From positions 1-58,875 of the forward strand of contig JBKPFS010000125.1 of assembly GCA_046728935.1 (NCBI GenBank): a stretch of 58,875 bases of DNA, given 5' to 3'. A program made the position numbers and the translations under genes. Of the stretch, positions 1 to 9,083 are shown piece by piece. Under the pieces are notes generated by a model. The model did not search any database and was not told where the DNA came from. It was given only the letters and a program-made list of their open reading frames with translations. The DNA is from DATAFO01 sp046728935 (GTDB lineage Bacteria > Actinomycetota > Thermoleophilia > Solirubrobacterales > 70-9). Every line of letters starts with the position of its first letter. Positions within the stretch are counted from its first letter, which is position 1.

Positions 1-146
1 TCTACCGCAGCTCCGCGGAGCGCACCGGCGCGCTCGAGGGCTGGCTCTGGCGCTACAACTACCGGCGCAAGCACGGCGCCCTCGGTCGAAGGCCACCGGC
101 AGCTCGGCTCGTCGAGCTGAACAACGCGCTCGGGTCCTACAACTAG
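1..146 (+). mobile_element. IS481-family transposase, C-terminal fragment (cut by window edge)
   Basis: The frame open from the left edge (first full codon at 3) encodes about 47 residues ending in NNALGSYN and a TAG stop at 144-146. The tail WLWRYNYRRKHGALG followed by RPPAARL matches the end of the rve/DDE catalytic domain of IS481-type transposases, where a W-L-x-x-Y-N-x-x-R-x-H-x-A-L-G signature precedes a PP-x-x-R-L tail. Only the end of the gene is visible, so I cannot tell whether the element is intact. I could not identify its terminal inverted repeat just downstream. Confidence 0.75.
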
Positions 147-183
147 CTCAGCCGAGCGACGGGACCCTCCCTGTATCGCCCGA

Positions 184-486
184 CTAGGCGAGCTCGCGCA
201 GCCGCGCACGCTGCGGCGCGCCCGGGCGCAGGCGGGCGCCGCGGCGGGCCGTCGCGAGTGCCTCCCAACCTAGGCGCGCGGATGGGTCGACCGCGCTGTG
301 CCTCGATCGCTCGCGACAGGGCCCGTCCGCGTGCGCGCCCGCGCCGCCGGGCTGCACCTCGAGGCCGTACTCGCCCAGCGTCGCGAAGTCGAGCGCCAAA
401 TCGATCGCGCCGAGCGCCCGCTGGGCGAGGCTTGTGCGTGAAGCGAACACGGGCGGCGAGGCTAGGGTCGAGCGCGGACGGAACAT
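184..486 (-). CDS. hypothetical protein or decayed ORF between dnaE2 and the IS fragment
   Basis: This 100-codon ORF starts 24 bp downstream of the dnaE2 stop on the same strand. The first 45 or so residues (including LDFATLGEYGLEV) have a normal amino-acid mix. The rest is Arg/Ala/Gly-rich and looks like out-of-frame high-GC sequence, so the gene may be frameshifted or decayed beside the IS481 relic. I recognise no family. Nothing else convincing is seen in 147-510. Confidence 0.25.
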   Translation of the reverse strand: MFRPRSTLASPPVFASRTSLAQRALGAIDLALDFATLGEYGLEVQPGGAGAHADGPCRERSRHSAVDPSARLGWEALATARRGARLRPGAPQRARLRELA

Positions 487-510
487 ACGTTCTGCAACGG
501 ATCTTGCACC

Positions 511-3500
511 TCACCCACGCCGCCCGAAGCTGTGTGCGCGCGGGGCCACCGCGGCGAGCTCCCCCGAGGCGCCGGAAGCCGCACCGGCACGCCGCTCGCC
601 GGCCGCCACATCCCGGCCCGTCTCCCGCTCCGCGGGCGGCTCGATCGTCCGTACCTCGCCCGCCTCGTGTGCGGGCGCCGACAGCGGCTCGACCGCGGCC
701 GCGACCACGTTCGTCACCCCGTCGCGGCGCTCGAGCAGGCCGCGAACGAGGGCGTAGGGCGCCGTCCTCACCGCCAGCCGGTGCCGGCGATACACGGGCG
801 GGGGCACGACCACGTTCACCGTCCCCAGCTCGTCCTCGAGCAGCATGAACACGACCCCGCGAGCCGTCGCCGGACGCTGGCGGGCGACCACCAGCCCGGC
901 AACCTCCACCGGGGTGCGATTCCGAAGGCGCTCGAGATCGCCGCTGCGAGCAACCCCGCCATCGAGCTCGGGCCGCAGCAGCTCCATCGGGTGCTCGCCG
1001 AGCGTGACCCCCGTCGACGCGTAGTCGGCGACCATCCGCTCCCAGGCATCGAGCCCGCGCAGTGCCGGTGCGGCGGGGAGGGAGATGGGCAGCGAGAGCT
1101 GCACCCGCTCGCGCCCACGAGCCCACTCACCGCCGCTGGCGACACCGAGCCGCCACAGCTCGTCCCGGCGCACCTCGCCACACGCCCCTGCCCAGGCGAG
1201 CCGCGCCAACCCGTCGCGGCCCATGCCCGAGCGCGACGCCAGGTCGGCGAGATCCCGATACGGCCCGCCGCGCTCGCGCTCGGAGACCAGCGCTCGCGCC
1301 TCGCTCTCGGCGATCCCCTTCACATACCCCAACCCGATCCGCACCGCCGACGACCCATTCACCCGCTCCACCGAGCACTCGACCACGCCGCGGTTGATGT
1401 CCACCCCGAGCACCTCGACCCCCCGTCGCTGCGCCTCGTGGATCAGGGAGTCGGGCGGATAGAAGCCCATCGGCTGCTCGTTGAGCAGCGCGCAGAGGAA
1501 CTCCGGCGCGTAGTAGACGCGCAGCCACATCGACTGGTAGCCGAGCAGCGCGAAGGCGGCGGCGTGCGACTTCGGAAAGCCGAATCCGGAGAACCCGCGC
1601 ACCTGCTCGAACACCCGCTCCGCGACCTCGCGCTCGACACCGCGGCCGACCGCCCCGGCCACGAACCGCTCGCGATAGGCCTCCAGCGCCGCCTCGGAGC
1701 GCTTGCGGCTCATCGCCCGCCGCAACCCCTCCGCCTCGCCGGCGGAAAAGCCGGCCAGCGCCATCGCCACCTGGATCACCTGATCCTGGAAGACGATCGC
1801 CCCCAGCGTGTCGCGGAGGATCGGCTCGAGTTCGGGGTGCTCGTAGGGGACCTCGTAGCTCGGGTCCTCGCGCAGCAGCTTGCGCCGCTCCAGGTAGGGA
1901 TGAACCGCCCCGCCCTGGATCGGCCCCGGACGCACCAGCGCCACCTGCACGATCAGGTCGTCGAGGCTCTCCGGCCGGCTGCGGGGCAGCATCTGCATCT
2001 GCGCCCGGCTCTCGATCTGGAACGTGCCCGTGGTCTCCGCCCGGCGAATGCCCTGGAAAACCTGCCGATCGTCGAGCGGGATCCGCGACAGGTCGATGCG
2101 CTCTCCCCGCACCCGCGCGATCTCATCGACGCAGCGCTCGACCGCCGACAGCATCCCCAGGCCGAGCAGGTCGATCTTCAAGAACCCCGAGTCGGCGCAC
2201 GAATCCTTGTCCCACTGCACCAGCTGGCGTCCCTCCATCGCCGCCGGCTGCACCGGGCAGACGTCGATCAACGGCAGCGTTGAGAGCACCATCCCCCCGG
2301 GATGCTGTGAGATGTGCCGCGGAAGGCCCCACGCCTCGCGCGCCAGCCGCGCAAGCCACCGCCAGCGATCCGAGCCAGCACGACCCTGCCCGATCGCCTC
2401 GCCGACATCGGCCTCGATCTCGCGCGGCAACGCGTGCATGTCCGCCATCCCCGCGACGCGCTCGATCTCGCCCCCGGGCAGCCCCAGCGCCTTGCCCAGA
2501 TCGCGCACGGCGCCCCGCGAGCGATAGCAGGCGAACGCCGCGACCAGCGCCGAGCGCTCATGCCCGTAGCGCTCGTGGACCCGCGGGATCAGCTTCTCGC
2601 GAATGTCGCGCGGGAAATCGAGATCGATGTCGGGCATCTCCGAGATCTCGTCGTTGAGGAAGCGCCCCAGGAACAGCCCCGCCCGCACCGGATCGACGTG
2701 CGAGAGCCCGGTCAGGTAGCAGACCACCGAGCTGACGCTGGATCCACGCCCGCGGCCCGGGGGGAGCAGGGAGCGTGCCGACTCGGGCCCGCGAACCTCC
2801 GCAGCGACCTCGCGCGCCAGCTCCAGCAGGTCGAAATGCAGGAGGAAGAACCCCGACAGGCCGAGCGCGCGGATCACCCGCAGCTCCTCGTCGAGTCGCC
2901 GCTCCGCCTCGCGCCGCTCAGGCATCCCCGCGTAGCGATGCTCGAGGCGGACGCGACAGATCTCCGCCAGCCCGCCGTCGGCCTCCGGATCCTCGGCGCC
3001 TGGATAGCGGTAGCCAAGCTCGTGATCGAGCTCGAAGCGCAGCCGCTCGGCGAGCCGCCGCGTCTCGGCAACCGCCTCCGGATGGTCGTGAAAGCGCACC
3101 GCCATCTCCGCCGGCGAAGCGAGGACGAAGCTGGGATTGCCGCGTCGCTGCGGCTCCGACTCCTCCAGCGTCTTTCCCAGCCGCACGGCGACCAGCGCGT
3201 CCTGCAACGCCGCCCGGCGGGGATCGTGTGCGTGGACATTTCCCGTCGCCACGCAGGGCACTCCCAAACGCTCAGAGAGGGCCTGGAGCCACCGGTTGCG
3301 TGCCCGATCGCGCCGCCAGTAGGGCCGCTGGAGCTCGACCCGGAACCGCTCGCCCCCGAACGCCGCCCTCAACCGGCGCCCCAGCTCCTCCGCACGCCTC
3401 GCTTCGGCAGGGGAGGGGAGGCCCGCCGCGCGTTCGAAGGTTCCAGCCAGCGCCCCACCCCGCGCGCATCCCGACAGGCAGACCAGCCCTTCAGCGTGCC

Positions 3501-3903
3501 GCTCGAGCATTTCCAAAGGCAGGTAAGGGGGGAGGGGCTCGCGATCGGGCTTCGGCCGCGTCCCCGCATGCGCCTCGGTGATCAGCCGGCAGAGGTTCCT
3601 CCACCCGCACGCGCTCTCCACCAGCAACGTGAGGTGGAAGGTCGGGTGAGGTCGGGGTTCACGGTGCATATCACCGTCAACCTCGATCCCGTCGACGATC
3701 GTCATCTCCGCGCCGACGATCGAGCGTAGGCCGAGGCCGCGGCACGCCTGCGCGAACTCCATCGCCCCCCAGACGCCATCGTGGTCGGTGAGCGCGAACG
3801 CGTCGTAGCCGCGCTCCGCGGCGGCGATCGCCAGCTCCTCCGGCAGCGAGGCGCCGTCGAGGAAGGAGTAGGAGGAGTGCGCGTGGAGCTCGAGGTAGCT
3901 CAT
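511..3903 (-). CDS. dnaE2: Error-prone DNA polymerase III alpha subunit DnaE2 (ImuC)
   Basis: A 1130-aa C-family polymerase that does error-prone translesion synthesis with ImuB. The start MSYLELHAHSSYSFLDG is the PHP domain entrance; the frame is open much further upstream, but this ATG is where homology begins and it overlaps the preceding gene by 4 nt. The polymerase core shows a GRGSSVSSVVCYLTG segment and the catalytic aspartate motif PDIDLDFP. An OB-fold-like region lies near the end, and the protein finishes in HSFGRRG, typical of DnaE2. It is the last gene of the SOS-boxed imuB operon. Lack of a long epsilon-binding C-terminus and the context separate it from replicative DnaE1. Confidence 0.95.
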   Translation of the reverse strand: MSYLELHAHSSYSFLDGASLPEELAIAAAERGYDAFALTDHDGVWGAMEFAQACRGLGLRSIVGAEMTIVDGIEVDGDMHREPRPHPTFHLTLLVESACGWRNLCRLITEAHAGTRPKPDREPLPPYLPLEMLERHAEGLVCLSGCARGGALAGTFERAAGLPSPAEARRAEELGRRLRAAFGGERFRVELQRPYWRRDRARNRWLQALSERLGVPCVATGNVHAHDPRRAALQDALVAVRLGKTLEESEPQRRGNPSFVLASPAEMAVRFHDHPEAVAETRRLAERLRFELDHELGYRYPGAEDPEADGGLAEICRVRLEHRYAGMPERREAERRLDEELRVIRALGLSGFFLLHFDLLELAREVAAEVRGPESARSLLPPGRGRGSSVSSVVCYLTGLSHVDPVRAGLFLGRFLNDEISEMPDIDLDFPRDIREKLIPRVHERYGHERSALVAAFACYRSRGAVRDLGKALGLPGGEIERVAGMADMHALPREIEADVGEAIGQGRAGSDRWRWLARLAREAWGLPRHISQHPGGMVLSTLPLIDVCPVQPAAMEGRQLVQWDKDSCADSGFLKIDLLGLGMLSAVERCVDEIARVRGERIDLSRIPLDDRQVFQGIRRAETTGTFQIESRAQMQMLPRSRPESLDDLIVQVALVRPGPIQGGAVHPYLERRKLLREDPSYEVPYEHPELEPILRDTLGAIVFQDQVIQVAMALAGFSAGEAEGLRRAMSRKRSEAALEAYRERFVAGAVGRGVEREVAERVFEQVRGFSGFGFPKSHAAAFALLGYQSMWLRVYYAPEFLCALLNEQPMGFYPPDSLIHEAQRRGVEVLGVDINRGVVECSVERVNGSSAVRIGLGYVKGIAESEARALVSERERGGPYRDLADLASRSGMGRDGLARLAWAGACGEVRRDELWRLGVASGGEWARGRERVQLSLPISLPAAPALRGLDAWERMVADYASTGVTLGEHPMELLRPELDGGVARSGDLERLRNRTPVEVAGLVVARQRPATARGVVFMLLEDELGTVNVVVPPPVYRRHRLAVRTAPYALVRGLLERRDGVTNVVAAAVEPLSAPAHEAGEVRTIEPPAERETGRDVAAGERRAGAASGASGELAAVAPRAHSFGRRG

Positions 3904-4139
3904 GCGCGCTGCTCGAACCAGCGCCCGCCCTCGGCGGGCTCGCGGAAGACGACCACGCAGCGGCCGTCGGAGAGGGCGAGCTCGAAGTAGCGGCGGCGCA
4001 GCGGCTCGGGAGTCCACCAGCGATCGGTGACCAGCCACTCCTCGCGCACCGTCTCGACCGCAACCGAGCCGACCGCCTTCGGGAACCCGTCCCCATCCGC
4101 CTCGACCTCCACCGGCCGCGGCCAGTAGACGCCGGTCAT
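3900..4139 (-). CDS. DUF6504-like small protein of the imuB-dnaE2 operon
   Basis: A 79-aa protein translationally coupled on both sides: its ATG overlaps the imuB stop (ATGA, 4136-4139) and its stop overlaps the dnaE2 ATG (3900-3903). It has a conserved feel (PRPVEVEADGDGFP, WWTPEPLRRRYFEL, VVVFREPAEGGRWF). I recall a DUF6504 family sitting at exactly this place in actinobacterial mutasome operons; that assignment is from memory. Tight coupling suggests a role as an accessory or bridging subunit of the ImuB/DnaE2 complex, but the function is not established by the sequence. No catalytic motif is visible. Confidence 0.8.
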   Translation of the reverse strand: MTGVYWPRPVEVEADGDGFPKAVGSVAVETVREEWLVTDRWWTPEPLRRRYFELALSDGRCVVVFREPAEGGRWFEQRA

Positions 4140-5419
4140 CGCTCACCGCCGGGCTCGGGGAAGGGGGTGAGGAGGGTGCGCCTCTCCGGCACCCGCGAGG
4201 CGGGATCGACCTCGACCACGCGCAGCAGCGCGTCCCGCCCCGCCACGGCGCGCGTCTGACGGACCGCCTCGGCAAGGCGGCCGCGACGCTCCTCGGCGGG
4301 CGAGCGGGCGAGCGAAGGCTGATCGCCCGATGCCGGCCCAAGCTCCAGCGCACGCAGTCCCAGCGCCAGCGCAGGCCCCGGCAATCCCTCGAGCTTCGGC
4401 CAAAGCGCCAGCCGCAGCCGCCCCGCATCGGCGCTCGCCTCTCGCAGGGTCGCCTCGGCGCGCCAGCCGCCGCCTCCGGCGAGCCGCGCCTCGAGCCGCA
4501 GCCGGCGAAGGCTGCGACCTCGCCGCGCGGGACTGGCGAGCAACCGGTCGACGAGCAGGCCGAGCGCGTGCTCGAGCTGGGTTCCCGAAGCCGCCTCCGG
4601 CAGCCCGAGGCGCTCGACCAGCTCCTCGGGCGGACGCCGGGGGCGAAGCGGCCCGTCGGCGCCCCGAGCAATGCGCAGCGCTCGCAACCCCGGCTCGCCA
4701 AAGCGGTCGGCGACCGCGGCATCCGGCAGCGAGACGAATTCTCCGAGCGTGCGCACCCCGAGCCGCTCCAGGGTCTCGGGCAGCTCCAGTCGCTCCCACT
4801 CGCCGGGCAGGAGATCGCGCAGGATGGCGATGGGGAGGCCGGCGACGAACCGGCGTGCCGCCCGCTCTGCGACGATCGGCGGCGGCCTGCGAGCCCGCGC
4901 CCTGCGGGCCGCCGCGTGAGCGCAGAGTCGGCTTGGGCCCGCCCCCAGGCGCCCGGAGGGTCCCAGCGCCCGCCGCGCCCGCCGCAGCACCGCCTCCGGA
5001 CGGCCATGCAGGCCACGCAGCGCCTCGAGCCCGAAGAACGCCTCTCCCGGCCTTCCCGGCTCGACGGCGGCACCGATCCCCTCCAGGCGACGCAGCGTCG
5101 CCTCCCACACGGCCTCGGTGCGGACGGCGTCGGGCGGAACCAGTTCCAGCGAGGGGCAGCGGGCGAGCGCCTCGGACAGCCGCATGCCGGGGCGGACGCC
5201 GAACGCCTCGGCGGCCCCCGAGGCCTCTCCGATCGCCTGCGGTCCGTCGGGCTCGGGCGCCAGCGCCACCGGTCGGCCGAGCATCTCGCGCCGCTCACCC
5301 AGTGCGGCGACGAGCGAGAGCCTGGGGATGAGGGCACAGGCGATTAGGTGAGCCGCTTTAGCGGCGAAACTGGCATGTGTAGTTGGTGATTCCGTGATGC
5401 GAACACATGTTCGTATCAC
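4136..5419 (-). CDS. imuB: ImuB-like Y-family DNA polymerase homologue
   Basis: Y-family-like protein expected to scaffold DnaE2 on the beta clamp. Recognisable homology begins at LIACALIPRLSLVAALGERREML, followed by GEASGAAEAFGVRPGMRLSEALARCP, which corresponds to the palm start of ImuB. A little-finger-type region and arginine-rich tail follow. As in ImuB, the acidic catalytic residues are not obvious. The start is a problem: the only in-frame start upstream of the homology is GTG 5417-5419, and codons 3-7 from it lie on the SOS box. The next in-frame ATG (5282-5284) would delete the N-terminus. A hairpin repeat (5352-5386) lies between box and homology. Start uncertain; identity fairly sure. 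Confidence 0.82.
   Translation of the reverse strand: MIRTCVRITESPTTHASFAAKAAHLIACALIPRLSLVAALGERREMLGRPVALAPEPDGPQAIGEASGAAEAFGVRPGMRLSEALARCPSLELVPPDAVRTEAVWEATLRRLEGIGAAVEPGRPGEAFFGLEALRGLHGRPEAVLRRARRALGPSGRLGAGPSRLCAHAAARRARARRPPPIVAERAARRFVAGLPIAILRDLLPGEWERLELPETLERLGVRTLGEFVSLPDAAVADRFGEPGLRALRIARGADGPLRPRRPPEELVERLGLPEAASGTQLEHALGLLVDRLLASPARRGRSLRRLRLEARLAGGGGWRAEATLREASADAGRLRLALWPKLEGLPGPALALGLRALELGPASGDQPSLARSPAEERRGRLAEAVRQTRAVAGRDALLRVVEVDPASRVPERRTLLTPFPEPGGER
5352..5386 (+). repeat. Hairpin-GAAAC repeat, copy 1
   Basis: GCCGC-TTTA-GCGGC forms a perfect 5-bp stem-loop, followed directly by GAAACTGGCATGTG and TAGTTGG. The same hairpin plus GAAAC tail recurs at 14819, 14882, 21346 and, more degenerate, 22425, always on the + strand. 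Here it lies antisense to imuB, between the SOS box and the recognisable coding start. Confidence 0.6.
5400..5413 (-). promoter_or_regulatory. LexA-binding SOS box of the imuB-dnaE2 operon
   Basis: CGAACACATGTTCG fits the actinobacterial/Gram-positive-type SOS consensus CGAACRNRYGTTYG at every specified position. It lies just upstream of the imuB homology region, where DNA-damage control of a mutasome is expected. It is also 103 bp upstream of the divergent lipoprotein gene, which it could in principle affect. Confidence 0.85.
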
Positions 5420-5516
5420 ATCCGTAGGATGTCAAGGGTCTTTTTGGCGCCTTCTTCTCGCTAGCGAGAAGAAAGGCCGGCGCTGATCCCTCGCAGCACG
5501 GAGCCATACTGAGCGG

Positions 5517-6011
5517 GTGGCTTCCCGTGGCATCCTGGCGGCCGGCGCGATTGCGATCACTCTCGCCGCCTGCGGCGGTGGGGACGGGGCGGACACCACC
5601 GGCCCCGGGTCGCCCGCACAGGAGATCGCGGGCGACGCCGATCCCGCGGCCGTGCGGGTAATCGACGCCTGGGCGACGACGCTTCGCCAAGGCGACATCG
5701 AGGGCGCGGCCGGCTATTTCGCGATCCCGAGCATCGCCGAGAACGCGGGCACGCTGATCCGAATCGAAGACGTTGACGACGCGCGCCTCTTCAACGCCTC
5801 GCTTCCCTGCGGCGCTCGCCTGGTCCGGGCCGACGACCAGGGCGAGTTCACCGTCGCCACGTTCGTGCTCACCGAGCGACCGGGCCCAGGCGCCTGCGGC
5901 GCCGGGACCGGCAACGCCGCGCAGACCGCATTCGTGATCGAGGACGGGCAGATCACCGAATGGCGGCGGGTCGCGATCGGCATAGAGCAGGCCCCGAGCC
6001 GCTCGACCTGA
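5517..6011 (+). CDS. Putative lipoprotein with NTF2/SnoaL-like body
   Basis: A 164-aa protein with a GTG start and a lipobox (ITLAAC, Cys19), so it is predicted to be lipidated and exposed outside the membrane. The mature part (IDAWATTLRQGDIEGAAGYFAIPSI) resembles the first helices of NTF2/SnoaL-like cone folds, and four further cysteines or cysteine-adjacent positions could form disulfides. No enzyme motif is visible. It is divergent from imuB and upstream of the liv binding protein, with a 96-bp gap. Function unknown. Confidence 0.7.
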   Translation: MASRGILAAGAIAITLAACGGGDGADTTGPGSPAQEIAGDADPAAVRVIDAWATTLRQGDIEGAAGYFAIPSIAENAGTLIRIEDVDDARLFNASLPCGARLVRADDQGEFTVATFVLTERPGPGACGAGTGNAAQTAFVIEDGQITEWRRVAIGIEQAPSRST

Positions 6012-6063
6012 GCCGGCCTTGCGCCTGGATGCGACCGATTCGCGGATCGGGATAGTGTTCGGT

Positions 6064-6080
6064 GGAGCCATGATGGCTCC
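6064..6080 (+). promoter_or_regulatory. 7-bp hairpin in the leader of the liv binding-protein gene
   Basis: GGAGCCA-TGA-TGGCTCC is a perfect 7-bp stem with a 3-nt loop, 28 nt before the ATG at 6108. A strong ribosome-binding site (GAGAGGAGGAG) follows it. It may stabilise the mRNA of this abundant lipoprotein or mark the end of the upstream transcript; there is no T-run. Confidence 0.45.
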
Positions 6081-6107
6081 AGAAAATCGAGAGAGGAGGA
6101 GGGTTTG

Positions 6108-7406
6108 ATGAGCAGGCTGAAGCCAGCCTTATTCGCCCTTGTGATCGCAGCCGGTCTCTCGCTCGGCGTCGCCGCGTGTGGCGACGACGACGAGGGCGGT
6201 GGCGGCGAGGCGACGCTCGACCTGACGATCGGCGATTCGGTGCCACTGAGCGGTGACCTCGCCGACTTCGGCCCGCCCGGCGACAAGGCGGCCAAGATCG
6301 CGGTCGATCAAGTGATCCAGCCCGCGATCGACGACGCGGGGGTGGACCACACCGTCACCTTGGTCACCGAGGACAACTGCGGCGGCGCGGATCAGCAGTG
6401 CGCCGTGCAGGCTGCCCGCAAGATGGTCGAGTCAGACGGCGCGAGCTGCATCGCCGGCGCGTGGGCCTCGGCGGACACGATCCCGACGGCCGAGTCCGTG
6501 GCGATCCCCGACGGCGTCCTGCTGATCTCGCCGGCATCGACCAGCGACGAGATCACCGGGCTCGACGACGACGGGCTCGTCAACCGGACCGCCCCGCCGG
6601 ACTCGTTCCAGGGTCCGACGCTGTCGAAGTACCTGGTGGAGAAGGCGCTCGGTGGCGCCAAGGGATCGACGGTCAACGTCGGCGCCCGCAACGACGCCTA
6701 CGGAACCGGGCTCGATGACACGTTCAGCGAGGCCTGGGAGGCCGCCGGTGGCAAGATCGGCCAAGACGTCGTCTACGACATCAAGCTGCCGAACTACGAC
6801 ACCGAGGCCGAGCAGATCCTCTCGGGCAACCCCGACGGGATCGTGATCATCGATTTCCCGGAGACGTACAACAAGGTCGGGCCGGCGCTCGTGCGCGCGG
6901 GCTTCGATCCGACGAAGGGGTTCGTCACCGACGGGTTGATCTCGGGCGATCTGGCCAAGAGCGCCGGTGCCGATGCCGTCAACGGACTCCGGGGCACCGC
7001 TCCGGGCGTTCCGGATGACGACCCGTCGTCACAGTCGTTCGATGATCTCTACACGTCGTCGGAGCCCAAGGACGTCGATCGGCAGACGTTCGACGCCCAG
7101 AACTTCGACGCCGTGATCCTGTGCTACCTGGCAGCGGTAGCAGCGGGCTCGACGGACGGTCAGGACATGGCCGACCAGGTCCGCGACATCAGCGCCCCGC
7201 CTGGCGATGAGTACACCTACGACAAGCTCCCCGACGCGATCGAGGCGCTGCAAAACGGTGACGACATCGACTACCAGGGCGCGTCCGGGCCGATCGACAT
7301 GGACGACAACGGGGACGCCACCTCGGGTGTCTACGACATCTACGAGTTCAAGAACGGGGCTCCGGAGACCGTCGATGAGATCGCGGTCCAGCCGCCGACC
7401 GGCTAG
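6108..7406 (+). CDS. livK: Branched-chain amino-acid ABC transporter substrate-binding lipoprotein
   Basis: A 432-aa periplasmic-binding-protein type I (Leu/Ile/Val or related ligand) receptor. ATG 6108 is chosen over TTG 6105 because GAGAGGAGGAG lies just upstream. There is a signal peptide with lipobox GVAAC (Cys24). The mature start LDLTIGDSVPLSGDLADFGPPGDKAAKIAVD, then GASCIAGAWASADTIPTAES and INSPASTSDEIT-like segments, are typical of the LivJ/AmiC fold. It lies tail-to-tail with livF, so the receptor is transcribed apart from the permease and ATPase genes, allowing separate dosage. The ligand could also be an amide or urea, so specificity is open. Confidence 0.88.
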   Translation: MSRLKPALFALVIAAGLSLGVAACGDDDEGGGGEATLDLTIGDSVPLSGDLADFGPPGDKAAKIAVDQVIQPAIDDAGVDHTVTLVTEDNCGGADQQCAVQAARKMVESDGASCIAGAWASADTIPTAESVAIPDGVLLISPASTSDEITGLDDDGLVNRTAPPDSFQGPTLSKYLVEKALGGAKGSTVNVGARNDAYGTGLDDTFSEAWEAAGGKIGQDVVYDIKLPNYDTEAEQILSGNPDGIVIIDFPETYNKVGPALVRAGFDPTKGFVTDGLISGDLAKSAGADAVNGLRGTAPGVPDDDPSSQSFDDLYTSSEPKDVDRQTFDAQNFDAVILCYLAAVAAGSTDGQDMADQVRDISAPPGDEYTYDKLPDAIEALQNGDDIDYQGASGPIDMDDNGDATSGVYDIYEFKNGAPETVDEIAVQPPTG

Positions 7407-7458
7407 TCACTAGCACCGGCGGCGCGCGAGTGCCGATCGCGTACGAGCGGCCGGGGAC

Positions 7459-8240
<782 letters not shown>

Positions 8241-8244
<4 letters not shown>

Positions 8245-9083
8245 CTGGCCCCCCCCGGCGCCGCCGGGTCGGGCGCGCCGTTCGTTCCGCCTGCGCTGCC
8301 GAGGTAGGCGTCGATCACGGCCCGGTCCTCGCGCACCTCATGGGGCTCGCCGTCCGCGATCACCCTCCCTTCCGCCCTCACGATCACCCGGTCGGAGTGG
8401 TTCATCACCATCTCCATGTCGTGCTCGATGAACAAGAAGGTGACGCGCTCCTCGGCGCGCAGGCGCTGCATGTGGTCGAGCAGCCGCCGCCCGAGGGTGG
8501 GGTTGATCCCCGCCATCGGCTCATCGAGGAGCAGGAAGCGTGGCCGTGTCATCAGCGCCCGCGCCAGCTCGAGCAGCTTGCGCTGGCCCCCCGAGAGGGT
8601 CCCGGCGTAGGCGTCGGCCAGCGCGGTGAGGTTGAACACGTCGAGCAGCTCCATCGCCTGCTCTCGGACCTCCTCCTCCCGCCGCCGCCACCCCCCGGGC
8701 CTGAAGACCACGTTGATGAGGTGCTCCCCCGGCTGGTCCTGGGCGCCGAGCATCATGTTGTCGATCACCGGCATCCGGGCCAGCGCCTTGGTGATCTGGA
8801 AGGTCCGGACCATGCCCTCGCGGGCGATCGCGTATGGCTGCCGGCCGAGCACCTCCTGGCCGGCGAACCTCGCCGACCCGCCGTCGGCCTTGTAGAAGCC
8901 GGTGATGACGTTGAAGAGGGTCGTCTTGCCGGCGCCGTTGGGACCGATCAGCGCCGTGATCGACCCCTCGCGCACCGACAGCGTCGCCCCGTCGACGGCG
9001 CGAATCCCGCCGAAGCGCTTGACCACGCCCTCGGCCTCGAAGATGCGCCGCCCGTTGGTCGCCCCGGCAGTGGGCTCATTCAC
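8241..9083 (-). CDS. livG: Branched-chain amino-acid ABC transporter ATP-binding protein LivG
   Basis: A 280-aa ABC ATPase with Walker A GPNGAGKTT (47-55), signature LSGGQRK, Walker B FLLLDEPMAGINP and H-loop FIEHDMEMVM. LivG-type features are VRTFQITKALARMPVIDNMMLG and the C-terminal AYLG motif. An extra Gly/Pro/Ala tail follows. It overlaps livM (8 nt) and livF (4 nt), so co-translation is likely. Confidence 0.93.

Noticed and set aside
147..183. Search for the IS481 terminal inverted repeat after the transposase stop
   Set aside because: No partner end exists in the window, so no inverted repeat or target duplication can be shown.
3904..5337. Extension of the dnaE2 reading frame to a 1608-residue protein
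   Set aside because: The added N-terminal part is Arg/Pro/Ser-rich out-of-frame sequence over imuB; homology starts at the ATG at 3903 in a 4-nt overlap.
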